From contig LJSV01000011.1 in assembly GCA_001314715.1 (NCBI GenBank), forward strand, positions 1 to 64,000: 64,000 bases of DNA. The letters run 5' to 3'. The notes beneath the pieces are model-generated. The model had not been told where the DNA came from and ran no database searches. It was given only the letters and a program-made list of their open reading frames with translations. Every line of letters starts with the position of its first letter. The first letter of the stretch is position 1. Both the position numbers and the translations under genes were made by a program. This document shows positions 41,699-53,812 of this stretch, one piece after another. Source of the DNA: Rhodobacteraceae bacterium HLUCCA12. GTDB taxonomy: Bacteria; Pseudomonadota; Alphaproteobacteria; Rhodobacterales; Rhodobacteraceae.

Positions 41699-42322
41699 TC
41701 AGGCCGTCAGTTCCGGCGGGTTGCGATAGGCATAGATCGCGAATTCGAACGCGACCGAGCCCGGTTTCGGCAGGTAGTCGTGGCGCAGCACCACATAGGG
41801 CGTGACCGCGCGCTTGACGAAGCCAAAGGCCCGTTCGGGTTGTTCATAGAACAGGCCGGGGTCTTGGAAATCGACATAGGTGCTCATCATGTTGAAGGCC
41901 ACACCGCCGCGACACCGGGCGAAAAGCGATTGCACGGTCTCTTGCCAGAACGCGCGGTTGCCCTTGCGCCGGTTGTTGAACACGCCCGAGACGAAGGCAT
42001 AGTCGAATTCGGCATCGCCCAGCGCGTCGGGGTGGCAAAAGACCCCGCCGGGCACCTTTTGACGGGCGATATCAAAGAATTCCGTGACCACATCGACACC
42101 GGTATAATGGGCGGGCGGTTGCCCGATTCCGACCAGATAGTCATGCAGGCTGGCCGTGCCGCAGCCGAAATCCAGGATCTGCCGCCCGCTCAAATCGGCG
42201 ATCGGCGCCAGCGCGGCGAAGCGGCGATACTGGCTTTCGCGGCTGGAATACTGCGCGGCCTCGGCGCTGTCGCCGTGGTCGCGCAAGAGCGTGCGGTAAT
42301 GGTCTTCGATGCGCCGGGTCAT
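41699..42322 (-). CDS. SAM-dependent methyltransferase in the pse operon
   Basis: A 207-residue class I methyltransferase. Motif I is ILDFGCGTASLHDYL, motif II the acidic TGVDVVTEFFDIA, and motif IV-like DYAFVSGVFNN. It overlaps the next upstream methyltransferase by 4 bases. It probably methylates a group on the pseudaminic acid derivative or its carrier. Relatives act on O or N atoms of sugars. Confidence 0.8.
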   Translation of the reverse strand: MTRRIEDHYRTLLRDHGDSAEAAQYSSRESQYRRFAALAPIADLSGRQILDFGCGTASLHDYLVGIGQPPAHYTGVDVVTEFFDIARQKVPGGVFCHPDALGDAEFDYAFVSGVFNNRRKGNRAFWQETVQSLFARCRGGVAFNMMSTYVDFQDPGLFYEQPERAFGFVKRAVTPYVVLRHDYLPKPGSVAFEFAIYAYRNPPELTA

Positions 42323-42942
42323 GGCTTGCCTTTGATCAGGGTCAGCAGGTGTTCGTTCTGTTCGATGCGCCGGTTTTCATAGGTGGTGATGTGGCGGTCC
42401 ATCCAGACCTCGGCGCGGTCGCGCAGCGGCGCGATGGCGTCTGAGACCTCGGCATCGGTAAAGCCGTGCAGACCAAGCACATTGCCGTCGCGCAACCGGA
42501 AATCGGTGTGTGCGGCGAACAGCGCCAGTGCCGGCGCGCCGGGCTTGAGGACGCGAACCACCTCGGCCAGCGCCGGGGCCAGCAGGTCGGGCCCCGCGCA
42601 TTCCAGAACGCCGATGCAGATCAGCGCATCGAAATGGCCGTCGGGATAGTCGATCGGCGCGACCGATCCCACCGCCACGGCGCCGGACAACCCGGCCTCC
42701 GCCAGCCGTGCATGGGTATTGGCAACGCCCACGGGCGAGATGTCGGTTCCATGCGCGTCGAACCCTTCCTGCGCCAGAAAGACCATGTGCACGCCGCTGC
42801 CGCAGCCCAGGTCCAGAACCCGCCGCCCGGCGCGCGCCGCGCGGTCGGGGAAGCGGCGAAACAGGAACTGCACCACCTTTTCCTTTGGATAGCGCGGGCC
42901 GCCGCCCCGGTTCCAGTTGTCCCAATGGGTCGGATCGCTCAT
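42319..42942 (-). CDS. SAM-dependent methyltransferase in the pse operon
   Basis: A 207-residue class I methyltransferase with motif I VLDLGCGSGVHMVFLA, GTDISPVGV and the post-motif YPDGHFDALICIGVLE. The ATG at 42942 shares one base with the pseG stop (TGATG); a GTG at 42945 is in frame just ahead. Similar pairs of methyltransferases occur in sialic- and pseudaminic-acid clusters; no substrate can be assigned. Confidence 0.82.
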   Translation of the reverse strand: MSDPTHWDNWNRGGGPRYPKEKVVQFLFRRFPDRAARAGRRVLDLGCGSGVHMVFLAQEGFDAHGTDISPVGVANTHARLAEAGLSGAVAVGSVAPIDYPDGHFDALICIGVLECAGPDLLAPALAEVVRVLKPGAPALALFAAHTDFRLRDGNVLGLHGFTDAEVSDAIAPLRDRAEVWMDRHITTYENRRIEQNEHLLTLIKGKP

Positions 42943-44042
42943 CACGGTTCCCTCAGCATCGCTTCGACCACCCGTTCGGTGCCCAGCCCGTCCACCGCGT
43001 CGCCCCGGCGGCGCTGGCCGACCGGAAGCGCCGCCAGATACGCCAGATAGTCGCGCGCCGCCTCGCCGATGCGCCGGGCCGGGGCCTCGCGCCAGCCCTC
43101 TACCACGCGGGCCTCGGCGATGCGACAGGTCTCGTGCGCGACCTTGTGCTGAATTGGCGACACCGGCACCAGAAGCGCGGGCACACCCATGCAGATCAGC
43201 TCATAGCTGATCAGACCGCTGGCGCTGATGGCGAAATCGGTCTCTTGCATCAAGGCGGCCATGTCGGTGACATCGACGTGGATATCGACCGCAAAAGGCA
43301 TCCGCCCGGCCAGCGCGCGCACCGAGGCCAGATGCGGGGCACGGCTGCCAATGACCACGCTGACGCGCGTATCGGGGGGCAGTCCGGTATCGCGCAACCC
43401 GGCAAGGATGTCGCTGACCGTGTTTTCGGCATCCATTCCGCCCATCAGGACCAGCAGATGCGCCAGCCGGCCATCGGCGCGGCGCGTCAGGCTGGCGGCG
43501 CGGCGTCGGGCGAATTCGGGGCGCAACAGGGCGAACCGCGGGCCGATGAGACGACGGGTGCGCGCGGGCACAAGCGTGTCGTATTCGGCCGCGCGCCGCC
43601 CCAGCGTCTGATCCAGCAGCAGATCGCCGTCATGCGCCCGGTCGGCCAGATCGTCCAGCACCATCAGCCGGGTACCCGGCGGGCAGGCGGCGCGTTCCCA
43701 GCGCGCGTCCAGGGCATAGTGATCCACCACCAGCCAGTCGGCGCCCGTGGCCAGCGCGTCCAGGGTCTGGGCGGCATCTTGGGCATGCGGCACACGCGCC
43801 CAATGCGCCAGGGGCGGGGGTGCGGGTTCGGGCGCCGTGCCGGGCGCCGGGGCGGGCAGGGAGGTAACGGCAAAGCCCTCGGCCGCGATCCGCGTGTTCA
43901 GGTTGCCGGGCAGGTCGCGGCTGACAAAACGGCACTCGGCGCCGCCTGCGCGCAAGGCCGCGGCCAGCGTCAGGCAGCGCATGACATGGCCCGATCCGAT
44001 CTCGACCGAGGCATCGGCACGAAAGGCGATGCGCAGGCTCAT
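42942..44042 (-). CDS. pseG: UDP-2,4-diacetamido-trideoxy-altropyranose hydrolase (PseG)
   Basis: A 366-residue GT-B-like hydrolase that removes UDP to give the free sugar for PseI. The catalytic histidine is in IGSGHVMRCLTLA (~19); VVDHYALDARWE and VLDDLADRAHDGDLLLDQ follow. The protein is longer than the ~275-residue PseG of Campylobacter, mostly through loops, without a recognisable acetyltransferase (PseH) domain. It overlaps pseF by 4 bases. Confidence 0.88.
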   Translation of the reverse strand: MSLRIAFRADASVEIGSGHVMRCLTLAAALRAGGAECRFVSRDLPGNLNTRIAAEGFAVTSLPAPAPGTAPEPAPPPLAHWARVPHAQDAAQTLDALATGADWLVVDHYALDARWERAACPPGTRLMVLDDLADRAHDGDLLLDQTLGRRAAEYDTLVPARTRRLIGPRFALLRPEFARRRAASLTRRADGRLAHLLVLMGGMDAENTVSDILAGLRDTGLPPDTRVSVVIGSRAPHLASVRALAGRMPFAVDIHVDVTDMAALMQETDFAISASGLISYELICMGVPALLVPVSPIQHKVAHETCRIAEARVVEGWREAPARRIGEAARDYLAYLAALPVGQRRRGDAVDGLGTERVVEAMLREP

Positions 44043-44719
44043 GGCCGCCCCAGTGCGAACAGGGCCTCGGCGCGCGCCCAGTCCTCGGGCGTGTCGATGT
44101 CCTGCACCCGGTGACGCGGCAGCGCCAGCCCCACCGCCCCCGGCCCGAAGGGGGCGCCCGCCGCCCAATGCCCCGCGCGCGCCCAGTAAAACTGCCCGGC
44201 ATCGTGCCAGGCCTCCTCCAGGTCCTGGCTGCGGGTGTTGCGGTGTTCGGGCTGCATGAAGGCGACGCGGCCACTGGCCGGATCGTGGCGCAAGGCGCGT
44301 TGAATCGGAAAGGGAAAGCTGGTGATCGCCATCACGAAATCGACCCCGGCTTGCCTCAGCCGCGCATACCCCGCACGCAGGTCGTCGGCGCGCACCATCG
44401 GCGCGGTGGCGTAGAGGCAGCAGACCGGGGTTTCATCGCTCAGCCCCAGGGCCGTTGCGGCATGGGCGATCACCGGCGCGGTGGGCGTGTGGTCGTCGGC
44501 CAAGGCATCGGGGCGGGTGAACGGCACCTCGGCCCCCTCGGCGCGGGCGATGGCCGCGATCTCACTGTCATCGGTCGAGACCACGATGCGCGCGAACACC
44601 CCGCTTTCACGAGCCGCCGCGATCGACCAGCCGATCATCGGGCGGCCGTGGAAGGGCGCGATATTCTTGCGCGGTATCCGCTTGGAGCCGCCGCGCGCGG
44701 GGATCACGCAGATGCTCAT
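44039..44719 (-). CDS. pseF: CMP-pseudaminic acid synthetase (PseF)
   Basis: A 226-residue cytidylyltransferase with IPARGGSKRIPRKNIAPFHG (nucleotide loop) and CCLYATAPMVRADDL. It activates pseudaminic acid with CTP for transfer to flagellin or surface glycan. Four-base overlaps with pseG and pseC place it inside the operon. Confidence 0.9.
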   Translation of the reverse strand: MSICVIPARGGSKRIPRKNIAPFHGRPMIGWSIAAARESGVFARIVVSTDDSEIAAIARAEGAEVPFTRPDALADDHTPTAPVIAHAATALGLSDETPVCCLYATAPMVRADDLRAGYARLRQAGVDFVMAITSFPFPIQRALRHDPASGRVAFMQPEHRNTRSQDLEEAWHDAGQFYWARAGHWAAGAPFGPGAVGLALPRHRVQDIDTPEDWARAEALFALGRP

Positions 44720-45873
44720 GCCGCGAGCGCCTGGGCAAGCGTGGCAACGACGCGATCCTGTTCGTCCTCGCTCAGGCCGGGGAACAGCGGCAGGCTGATC
44801 GCCTGTTCGGAATACGCCTCGGCCTGCGGAAAGTCGCCGGGGGCAAAGCCCATGGCCCGGTAGTGGGGCTGCAAGTGAACCGGGATGTAATGCAGGTTCA
44901 CCCCGATTCCGGCCGTGCGCATGGCATCAAAGGTGGCGCGGTGACGTTCGGCGGGCACCCGCACGACGTAAAGATGCAGGGCCGAGCGGTTTTGCGATGC
45001 GCGCCGGGGCAGGGTGACGGGAAGGCCCTTCAGCAGCCGGTCATAGCGCGCGGCCAACGCCTGCCTGCGGTCGATGAACGCCCCGAGCCGGTCCAGCTGG
45101 CTCAGCCCGAGGGCGGCCTGCATCTCGGTCATGCGATAGTTGTAGCCCAGCGCGATCTGTTCGTAATACCAGGGCCCGTCAGGCGCGCGCGTCATCTCGG
45201 CCGGGTCGCGCGTGATGCCGTGGCTGCGCGCCAGTTCCATGCGGCGGGCAAGGGCGGGATCGTTGGTGGTGGCCAGCCCGCCCTCGGCGGTGGTGACGAT
45301 TTTGACCGGGTGAAAGCTGAACACGGTGATGTCGCTGTGCGCGCACGACCCCACCGCGTGGCCCGCATGCTGCGCGCCGATCGCGTGGCTGGCATCCTCG
45401 ATCACCCGAACCCCGTATTCGCGCGCCAAAGCGCCGATGGCCGCCATGTCGCAGGGTTCGCCTTGCAGATGAACCGGCACCAGCACCTTGGGCAGGCGGC
45501 CCGAGGCCTTGGCGAGTTTCAGCTTGCCGGCCAGCGCGCGCGGACACATCAGCCAGGTTGCCCGGTCGATATCGACGAAATCCACCGATGCGCCGCAGTA
45601 GAGCCCGCAATTGGCCGAGGCCACGAAGGTCGTCGGCACCGTCCAGAGCGCGTCACCCGGCCCCAGCCCCAGCGCCATGCACGCGACATGCAGCGCCGAG
45701 GTGGCACTGTTGAGCGCGACGCCATGCGCGGCCCCGACCCGCGCGGCCACCGCCGCCTCGAACCGGGGCACGACCGGCCCTTGTGTCAGATAGTCCGAGC
45801 GCAGGACCGATGTGACCGCGGCGATATCCGCCTCGCTGATCGCCTGCCGCCCATAGGGGATGAAACCGCTCAT
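44716..45873 (-). CDS. pseC: UDP-4-amino-sugar aminotransferase (PseC)
   Basis: A 385-residue DegT/DnrJ-type PLP enzyme adding an amino group at C4 of the keto-sugar from PseB. Key sites: IEDASHAIGAQ (cofactor Asp) and FSFHPVKIVTTAEGG (PLP lysine). It opens MSGFIPYGRQAISEADIAAV at ATG 45873 and overlaps the pseB stop by 4 bases. Frame upstream of that is antisense-like. Confidence 0.9.
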   Translation of the reverse strand: MSGFIPYGRQAISEADIAAVTSVLRSDYLTQGPVVPRFEAAVAARVGAAHGVALNSATSALHVACMALGLGPGDALWTVPTTFVASANCGLYCGASVDFVDIDRATWLMCPRALAGKLKLAKASGRLPKVLVPVHLQGEPCDMAAIGALAREYGVRVIEDASHAIGAQHAGHAVGSCAHSDITVFSFHPVKIVTTAEGGLATTNDPALARRMELARSHGITRDPAEMTRAPDGPWYYEQIALGYNYRMTEMQAALGLSQLDRLGAFIDRRQALAARYDRLLKGLPVTLPRRASQNRSALHLYVVRVPAERHRATFDAMRTAGIGVNLHYIPVHLQPHYRAMGFAPGDFPQAEAYSEQAISLPLFPGLSEDEQDRVVATLAQALAA

Positions 45874-46868
45874 AGCGCGCCGATCTTCGCCGCGTTGTCC
45901 CGGATCCAGTCGGCCAGGACCTGCGGGTCCATCCATTCGGGGTTGGTATCCGAGGCATAGATAAAGCCCTCGGGCACCTTGCGCCCGTCCTTGATGCGGC
46001 CGGGGCTGGTGGACCAGTCGTGGATCGCCGGCAGGATCTTGAAATGATCGGCGTATTCATAGGTATGCGGCGCATCCTCGGGGCCGATCATCTGTTCGTG
46101 CAATTTCTCGCCGGGGCGGATGCCGACGATCTCGTGCCGGGCGTCCGGGGCGATCACGCGGGCGATGTCGGTGATGTTCATCGACGGGATCTTGCGCACA
46201 TAGATCTCGCCGCCTTCCATGTCGTCAAGGGCGTGCCAGACCAGTTCGACGCCCTGTTCCAGCGTGATCATGAAGCGGGTCATGCGCGCATCGGTGATCG
46301 GCAGCACCCCGCGGTCGCGGATCGAGCGAAAGAACGGGATCACCGACCCGCGCGAGCCCATCACATTGCCATAGCGCACCACCGAGAACCGGGTGCCATG
46401 TTCCCCGCCATACGAGTTCGACGCCACGAACAGCTTGTCCGAGGCCAGCTTGGTCGCGCCATAAAGGTTGATCGGGCTCGAGGCCTTGTCGGTGGACAGC
46501 GCCACCACCCGCTTGACGCCGCAATCGATGGCGGCGTCGATCACGTTCATGGCGCCGTTGACATTGGTCTTGACGCATTCGAACGGGTTGTATTCGGCCG
46601 TCGGCACGATCTTGGTGGCGGCGGCATGGACGACGTAATCCACCCCGCGAAAGGCGCGGTAAAGCCGCTCACGGTCGCGCACATCGCCGATGAAGAAGCG
46701 CACACGCTCGTCGCCGTTGAACAGCTTGGCCATTTCCCATTGCTTCATCTCGTCGCGGCTGAGGATGATCAGCTTGCGCGGGTTGTAGCGTGCCAGCGTC
46801 ATCGGCACGAAGGCATGCCCGAACGAGCCGGTTCCGCCGGTGACAAGGATGGAAGAGTTGGACAGCAT
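45870..46868 (-). CDS. pseB: UDP-GlcNAc 4,6-dehydratase, inverting (PseB)
   Basis: A 332-residue short-chain dehydrogenase-type enzyme and first step of the pathway. NAD site GGTGSFGHAF, catalytic STDKASSPINLYGATK (with Asp-Lys and Tyr-x3-Lys) and RMTRFMITLEQGV are typical of PseB. It is the first gene of the minus-strand pse operon. Confidence 0.93.
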   Translation of the reverse strand: MLSNSSILVTGGTGSFGHAFVPMTLARYNPRKLIILSRDEMKQWEMAKLFNGDERVRFFIGDVRDRERLYRAFRGVDYVVHAAATKIVPTAEYNPFECVKTNVNGAMNVIDAAIDCGVKRVVALSTDKASSPINLYGATKLASDKLFVASNSYGGEHGTRFSVVRYGNVMGSRGSVIPFFRSIRDRGVLPITDARMTRFMITLEQGVELVWHALDDMEGGEIYVRKIPSMNITDIARVIAPDARHEIVGIRPGEKLHEQMIGPEDAPHTYEYADHFKILPAIHDWSTSPGRIKDGRKVPEGFIYASDTNPEWMDPQVLADWIRDNAAKIGAL

Positions 46869-46926
46869 CGTTCTGTGATTCCTGAAAACGGGTTTGGCCG
46901 CGTTGGCCGGTCGGGCCTTGCGCCGG

Positions 46927-46945
46927 GCAGGGGCTTGGCCCCTGC
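46927..46945 (-). terminator. Hairpin between waaA and pseB
   Basis: An 8-bp stem (GCAGGGGC and complement) with a TTG loop lies in the 132-base gap downstream of the Kdo transferase gene. No T-run follows, so termination is only suggested. Confidence 0.35.
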
Positions 46946-47000
46946 GCCCTGCCTTGCTGCCGGATCGGCGCCCCCTGTATCCCCGATGCAGGACGCGGAT

Positions 47001-48350
47001 TCAATAGCGCCGCGTGCCGCGCGCCAGAAGTGGTGCCAGACCGGCCATGGTGCGCGCGCTTGCGCCCTTGCGCGCATCGGCAAAGGCCTGTGCGTTGCGC
47101 GCCATGTCCGCCAGGGCGTCCGCATCGGTCATCAGCGCGGCAATGCGTGCCTCAAGTGCCGTGGGGTCGGGCAGGCTTTCGAATGCGCCGGCGGCACCGG
47201 CCGGTTCGGCGTCAAAGGTGATGCCCCAGGTTGACGGGCCCATCACCACCGGCTTGCCCAGCGCCATGGGTTCCATGATGTTGTGGCCCCCCAGCGCATT
47301 GAGCGAGGCCCCCACGAACACCAGATCAGCCATCGCGTAATAGCGGTTCATCTCGCCCAGGCTGTCGCCCAGAATCACGCGCGTCTCGGCCGGGATCGGG
47401 CCGTCCATGCCGGGCCCCAGCACCGAACGGCGCAGCACCGCCAGCCCGCGTGCCGCCAGCGCGCGGGCAACCGCGTCAAAGCGCTGCGGGCTGCGCGGCA
47501 CCCACAGCACGCGCAGACCCGGATCGGCGGCCAGCAGGCGCGTGGTCATGGCCAGCAGCGCGCCCTCCTCGTCCTGCACGGTCGAGGCCAGCATCAGAAC
47601 CCGCGTTTCCCGGCCCGCCCAGCGTGCGCGCAAGCCCCGGCCCAGCGCGGGATCGGCGGGGTCGATCCCCTGGTCGTATTTCAACTCGCCGACCACATGG
47701 ATTCGGCCCGGATCGACCCCGATGGCGCGATAGCGTTCGGCAAATTCCGGCGTGCGGGTGAAGATCGCGTCGAAAAGGCCGTAAAGGGTCAGCAACTGCC
47801 GCTTGGACCAGCGATATGGCTTGCCCGGTGTGCGCTGGACCAGATTGCCGTTGGCCATCACCATCGGCACCCCCGCCTGCGCGCTTTCGATCAGCATGGC
47901 GGGCCAGATCTCGACCTCCAGCACGATCAGAAGCGCCGGGCGCGCGCGGCGCAGGAACAGCCGCATCGCCCAGAACAGGTCCAGCGGAACATAGCGATGC
48001 GTGACGCCTGCATCGCCCTTGAACAGCGTCCGACCGGCATTCAGCCCGGCCGGGGTCTGGCTGGTCAGCAGCACCGGGTGCCCGGCCGCGCGCAGCCGCG
48101 CGATCAGCGGACTGGCCGCGCGCATCTCGCCCAGCGAGGCGGCATAGACCCAGACCGCGCCGCCCGCCCCGGTGGGGCCAAGGCCGATGCGGTGCGACAG
48201 GTGGCGCAGAAAATCGGGCTCGCGCCGGGCACGCGGCAGCACCAGCAGCGGCGCCAGCGGCAGGACCAGGTGCAACACCCCCTGCACCAGAACATAGAGC
48301 GCGCGCACGCCTGCGGGCAGCCTTGCCGCCCCTTGCCGCCCCTGCGTCAT
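47001..48350 (-). CDS. waaA: Kdo transferase WaaA (KdtA)
   Basis: A 449-residue GT30 enzyme adding Kdo to lipid A precursor at the inner membrane. A membrane anchor lies near 18-38. The catalytic glutamate is in VWVYAASLGEMRAASPLI, and the family YVPLDLFWAMRLFLRRARP, LEVEIWPAML and GGHNIMEPMALGKPV blocks are clear. The ATG at 48350 gives the normal length. Its place before the pse genes suggests a shared envelope-glycan neighbourhood, not necessarily a shared transcript. Confidence 0.88.
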   Translation of the reverse strand: MTQGRQGAARLPAGVRALYVLVQGVLHLVLPLAPLLVLPRARREPDFLRHLSHRIGLGPTGAGGAVWVYAASLGEMRAASPLIARLRAAGHPVLLTSQTPAGLNAGRTLFKGDAGVTHRYVPLDLFWAMRLFLRRARPALLIVLEVEIWPAMLIESAQAGVPMVMANGNLVQRTPGKPYRWSKRQLLTLYGLFDAIFTRTPEFAERYRAIGVDPGRIHVVGELKYDQGIDPADPALGRGLRARWAGRETRVLMLASTVQDEEGALLAMTTRLLAADPGLRVLWVPRSPQRFDAVARALAARGLAVLRRSVLGPGMDGPIPAETRVILGDSLGEMNRYYAMADLVFVGASLNALGGHNIMEPMALGKPVVMGPSTWGITFDAEPAGAAGAFESLPDPTALEARIAALMTDADALADMARNAQAFADARKGASARTMAGLAPLLARGTRRY

Positions 48351-48721
48351 GCCGGTCTCCCATGTCTGCAAGGGCGGTTCGGTAGCCGCGCGCCCTGCGC
48401 CTGTCAAGCTTTGGCCGCCGCATCCGGGACGGGCTATGGCATGCCCGCGCGATACTGCTAGGATGCGGGCGACACAATCGCGAGACGTCGATGCCCATGC
48501 CATCCGACACGCCCGCAGGCCCGTTGATCCGGTCGCTGTCCATCACGGCGGCGACCAGGATCGGCGAACCTTGCGCAGGTTCGCGCCGTCGCGATGACCG
48601 CGTGTTCTGGGCAAGAAATCAAACGCCGCGCGGAACACCCGCGACGACTGGCGCGTTGTGCCCTGGGCGGTTCGTGCCCATATGCTTGATCTGACACCAA
48701 TCGCAGGAACCGCCCCGACCC
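48351..48721. other. Divergent gap between waaA and the EEP gene
   Basis: About 370 bases. Open frames on both strands look non-coding (no ribosome site, no family). It should contain the promoters of the two divergent transcripts, but no clear boxes or repeats stand out. Confidence 0.35.
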
Positions 48722-49471
48722 ATGAGTGCCGCCCGCCCCGCGCCCAGCCCGAGCGATGTTCTGGTCGGCTCGTATAACGTCCACAAGGGCGTGGGCAGCG
48801 ACATGCGCCGCGATCCCGACCGCATCATCGAAGTGCTGCGCGAGATCGGCGGCGACATCGTTGCGCTGCAAGAGGTCGATCGCCGCTTTGGCGATCGCAA
48901 GGGGGTATTGGACCTTGAGCAGCTGAATCAGGCGACGGGCCTTTCGCCGGTGGGGCTGGGCGGGCGCCTGGGGCGGCTGGCGCATGGCTGGCACGGCAAC
49001 CTCTTGCTGTTTCGCAATGCCGAGGTCGAAGCGGTGCGTGCCATCACCCTGCCGGGGCTGGAGCCGCGCGGCGCCATCGTCGCCGATCTACGGCTGGGCG
49101 GGCATCCGTTGCGGGTGATCGCCGCGCATCTGGGCCTGTTGCACCAGTCGCGGCTGATGCAGGCCCGCCGTCTTGCTGCCGAGATCGAGACCGATGACGG
49201 GCGCCCGACGCTGCTGATGGGTGACATGAACGAATGGCGGATCGGGACCAACTGTTCGCTGATGCCGCTGCGCAAGGGGCTGCGCGCGGTCAAGCGCTCG
49301 GCCGAGTTGAGCGTGCCGAGCTTTCCCGCCCGGATGCCGGTCCTGCCGCTTGACCGGATCATCGTTGGCGACGGTGCCGAACTGATCGAGGTTTCGCCGC
49401 ACCGCTCCCGGCTGGCGCGAACGGCCTCGGATCATCTGCCGGTCAAGGCCCGGCTGCGGTTCCTGCCATGA
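48722..49471 (+). CDS. Endonuclease/exonuclease/phosphatase-family protein
   Basis: A 249-residue metal-dependent hydrolase. The EEP motifs appear in order: SYNVHKG, LQEVDRRFG, IAAHLGL, GDMNEW and SDHLPV. Substrates in the family range from DNA to phosphoinositides and sphingomyelin. Being coupled by a 4-base overlap (ATGA) to a phospholipase-D-type gene suggests a lipid or lipid-linked role. Confidence 0.85.
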   Translation: MSAARPAPSPSDVLVGSYNVHKGVGSDMRRDPDRIIEVLREIGGDIVALQEVDRRFGDRKGVLDLEQLNQATGLSPVGLGGRLGRLAHGWHGNLLLFRNAEVEAVRAITLPGLEPRGAIVADLRLGGHPLRVIAAHLGLLHQSRLMQARRLAAEIETDDGRPTLLMGDMNEWRIGTNCSLMPLRKGLRAVKRSAELSVPSFPARMPVLPLDRIIVGDGAELIEVSPHRSRLARTASDHLPVKARLRFLP

Positions 49472-51057
49472 TCGACTGGCTGATCTGGATCGCGGGCCTT
49501 GGGGTGCTGCTGGTGCTGGGCACGGCGCTGGCGCTGTGGTCCTATGGCCGCTTTGCCCGCCGGGCGCTGGGTGTGCCCTCGCAGGCGATCGGGCCGGGCA
49601 CGGATGCGCCGCTGGACCGGGCGATCGCCCCGCTGGAAGAGGCGCATCCGGAACAGACCGGGGCGATGTTCGTCTTTGATGCGCATGAGGCCTTTGCCCT
49701 GCGCGAGCGCATCACCCGCATGGCCCGGCGCAGCATCGATGTGCAGTATTACATCTGGAGCGATGACATGACCGGGCGGCTGCTGGCGCTGGCGCTTCTG
49801 GATGCCGCCGATCGCGGGGTTCGCGTGCGGATGCTGCTGGATGATGTCAACGTGCTGGGCCGCGATCCGCTTTATCTGGCGCTGGACCGGCACCCGCGCG
49901 TGTCGGTGCGCCTGTTCAACCCGATCCGAACGCGCGAGCGGTCGATGCGGCGCGGGGTCGAGCTGTTCTTCAACCTCTTGCGCTATAACCGGCGGATGCA
50001 TGGCAAGGCCTGGATCGCCGATGGCCGGCTGGCCGTGGTGGGCGGGCGCAACGTCGGCGATGTGGATTTCGGCGCCGCCGCCGGGCGAAAACGCAACAAT
50101 GACGATCTGGACATGCTGCTGGCCGGGCCGGCGGTGCTGCGTGCGGCCGAAATCTTCGATGCGTTCTGGAACGCCCGGCTGGCGCTGCCGATCCGGGCGC
50201 TGTGGCAAAAGCGGCGCACCAGCCTGTCCCGGCTGCGGGCGCGTCTGGCGCGCGATGGTCACGGCGAGGTTGTGCGCGAATTTCGCGACCGGGTCGCGAT
50301 CGCTCTGCGCGCGCGCGGGTGGCCGCGGGCCGAAGGCGACGAGGGCGACGAGGGCGACGAAACCCGCCAGTTGCCGCTGGGCGCGTTGCGCTGGTCCGCC
50401 CGGACCCGGCTGGTCGCAGACCCGCCGGATAAGGCGCTGGGAAGTGGTCAGGGCGATTGGCTGCCCGATGCGCTGATGCCGCTGCTGGAACGCGCGCAGC
50501 ACTCGTTGCGGCTGATGACGCCCTATCTGGTGCCGGGCTCGGGCGGCATGGCGACGCTGTCGCGGCTGGCCGGGCGCGGTGTGCGCGTCGAGATCGTCAC
50601 CAATGCGCTGGCCGTCAACGATCATGTCGTGGTGCACGGCGCCTATCGCTGGTATCGCAAGGGCCTGCTGGCCACCGGGGTGCGGCTTTTCGAATTCGCC
50701 GCCCGCCGCGGCCATGGCCCCTGGCCCGCGCGTCCGCGCCCTATGCTGCACGGCAAGGCGCTGATCGTCGACGGCAAGATCGGGTTCGCGGGATCGTTCA
50801 ACTTTGACCTGCGTTCGCGGTTTCTGAACACCGAAATGGGCGTGATCTTCGACGAGACCGCGCTGCTGGCCGAACTCGACGACCGGTTCGACCGATCGGT
50901 CGCGCCGGATCGGGCCTTCGCGCTGGCCCTGGCCGACAAGCGGGTCTCGTGGCGGCGCGGCGACGAGCCGCCCACCGATATCGAACCCGACAGCACCCCG
51001 ACGCGGCGGCTGGTGTCGTTCATCGTCGGGCATCTGCCGATCCACAACTGGCTGTAA
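49468..51057 (+). CDS. Phospholipase D/cardiolipin-synthase-like protein
   Basis: A 529-residue protein with an N-terminal helix (~4-24) and two PLD motifs: HGKAWIADGRLAVVGGRN (~173) and HGKALIVDGKIGFAGSFN (~428). It should transfer or hydrolyse a phosphatidyl group at the membrane. An acidic repeat (GDEGDEGDE, ~290) sits between the two halves. It overlaps the EEP gene by 4 bases. Confidence 0.87.
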   Translation: MIDWLIWIAGLGVLLVLGTALALWSYGRFARRALGVPSQAIGPGTDAPLDRAIAPLEEAHPEQTGAMFVFDAHEAFALRERITRMARRSIDVQYYIWSDDMTGRLLALALLDAADRGVRVRMLLDDVNVLGRDPLYLALDRHPRVSVRLFNPIRTRERSMRRGVELFFNLLRYNRRMHGKAWIADGRLAVVGGRNVGDVDFGAAAGRKRNNDDLDMLLAGPAVLRAAEIFDAFWNARLALPIRALWQKRRTSLSRLRARLARDGHGEVVREFRDRVAIALRARGWPRAEGDEGDEGDETRQLPLGALRWSARTRLVADPPDKALGSGQGDWLPDALMPLLERAQHSLRLMTPYLVPGSGGMATLSRLAGRGVRVEIVTNALAVNDHVVVHGAYRWYRKGLLATGVRLFEFAARRGHGPWPARPRPMLHGKALIVDGKIGFAGSFNFDLRSRFLNTEMGVIFDETALLAELDDRFDRSVAPDRAFALALADKRVSWRRGDEPPTDIEPDSTPTRRLVSFIVGHLPIHNWL

Positions 51058-51135
51058 GGCGCGCAAGGCGCAAAATTTCTGCGCTTGCACAGTGGTCAGG
51101 AAAGCCTATCCTGCGCGCCAGCTGGAGTGCGCGAC

Positions 51136-53709
<2,574 letters not shown>

Positions 53710-53776
53710 AACCGGGTCCCAGGGCACAAGAGCGTTTGTTCACAATGTCTTGACAGTTGCGCTGCGGGCGGTTGGC

Positions 53777-53812
53777 GGCGTGTTCGTGGGCTCAGGCGTG
53801 TTCGTGGGCTCA
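53777..53812. repeat. Perfect tandem duplication of 18 bases
   Basis: The unit GGCGTGTTCGTGGGCTCA occurs twice without a gap, in the intergenic space between the PPDK-like and SleB genes. An 18-base unit keeps any reading frame, but no supported gene covers it. Confidence 0.9.

Noticed and set aside
49432-51090. 552-codon minus-strand open frame
   Set aside because: It is antisense to the PLD-family gene with two HKD motifs; Gln/Arg/His-rich composition.
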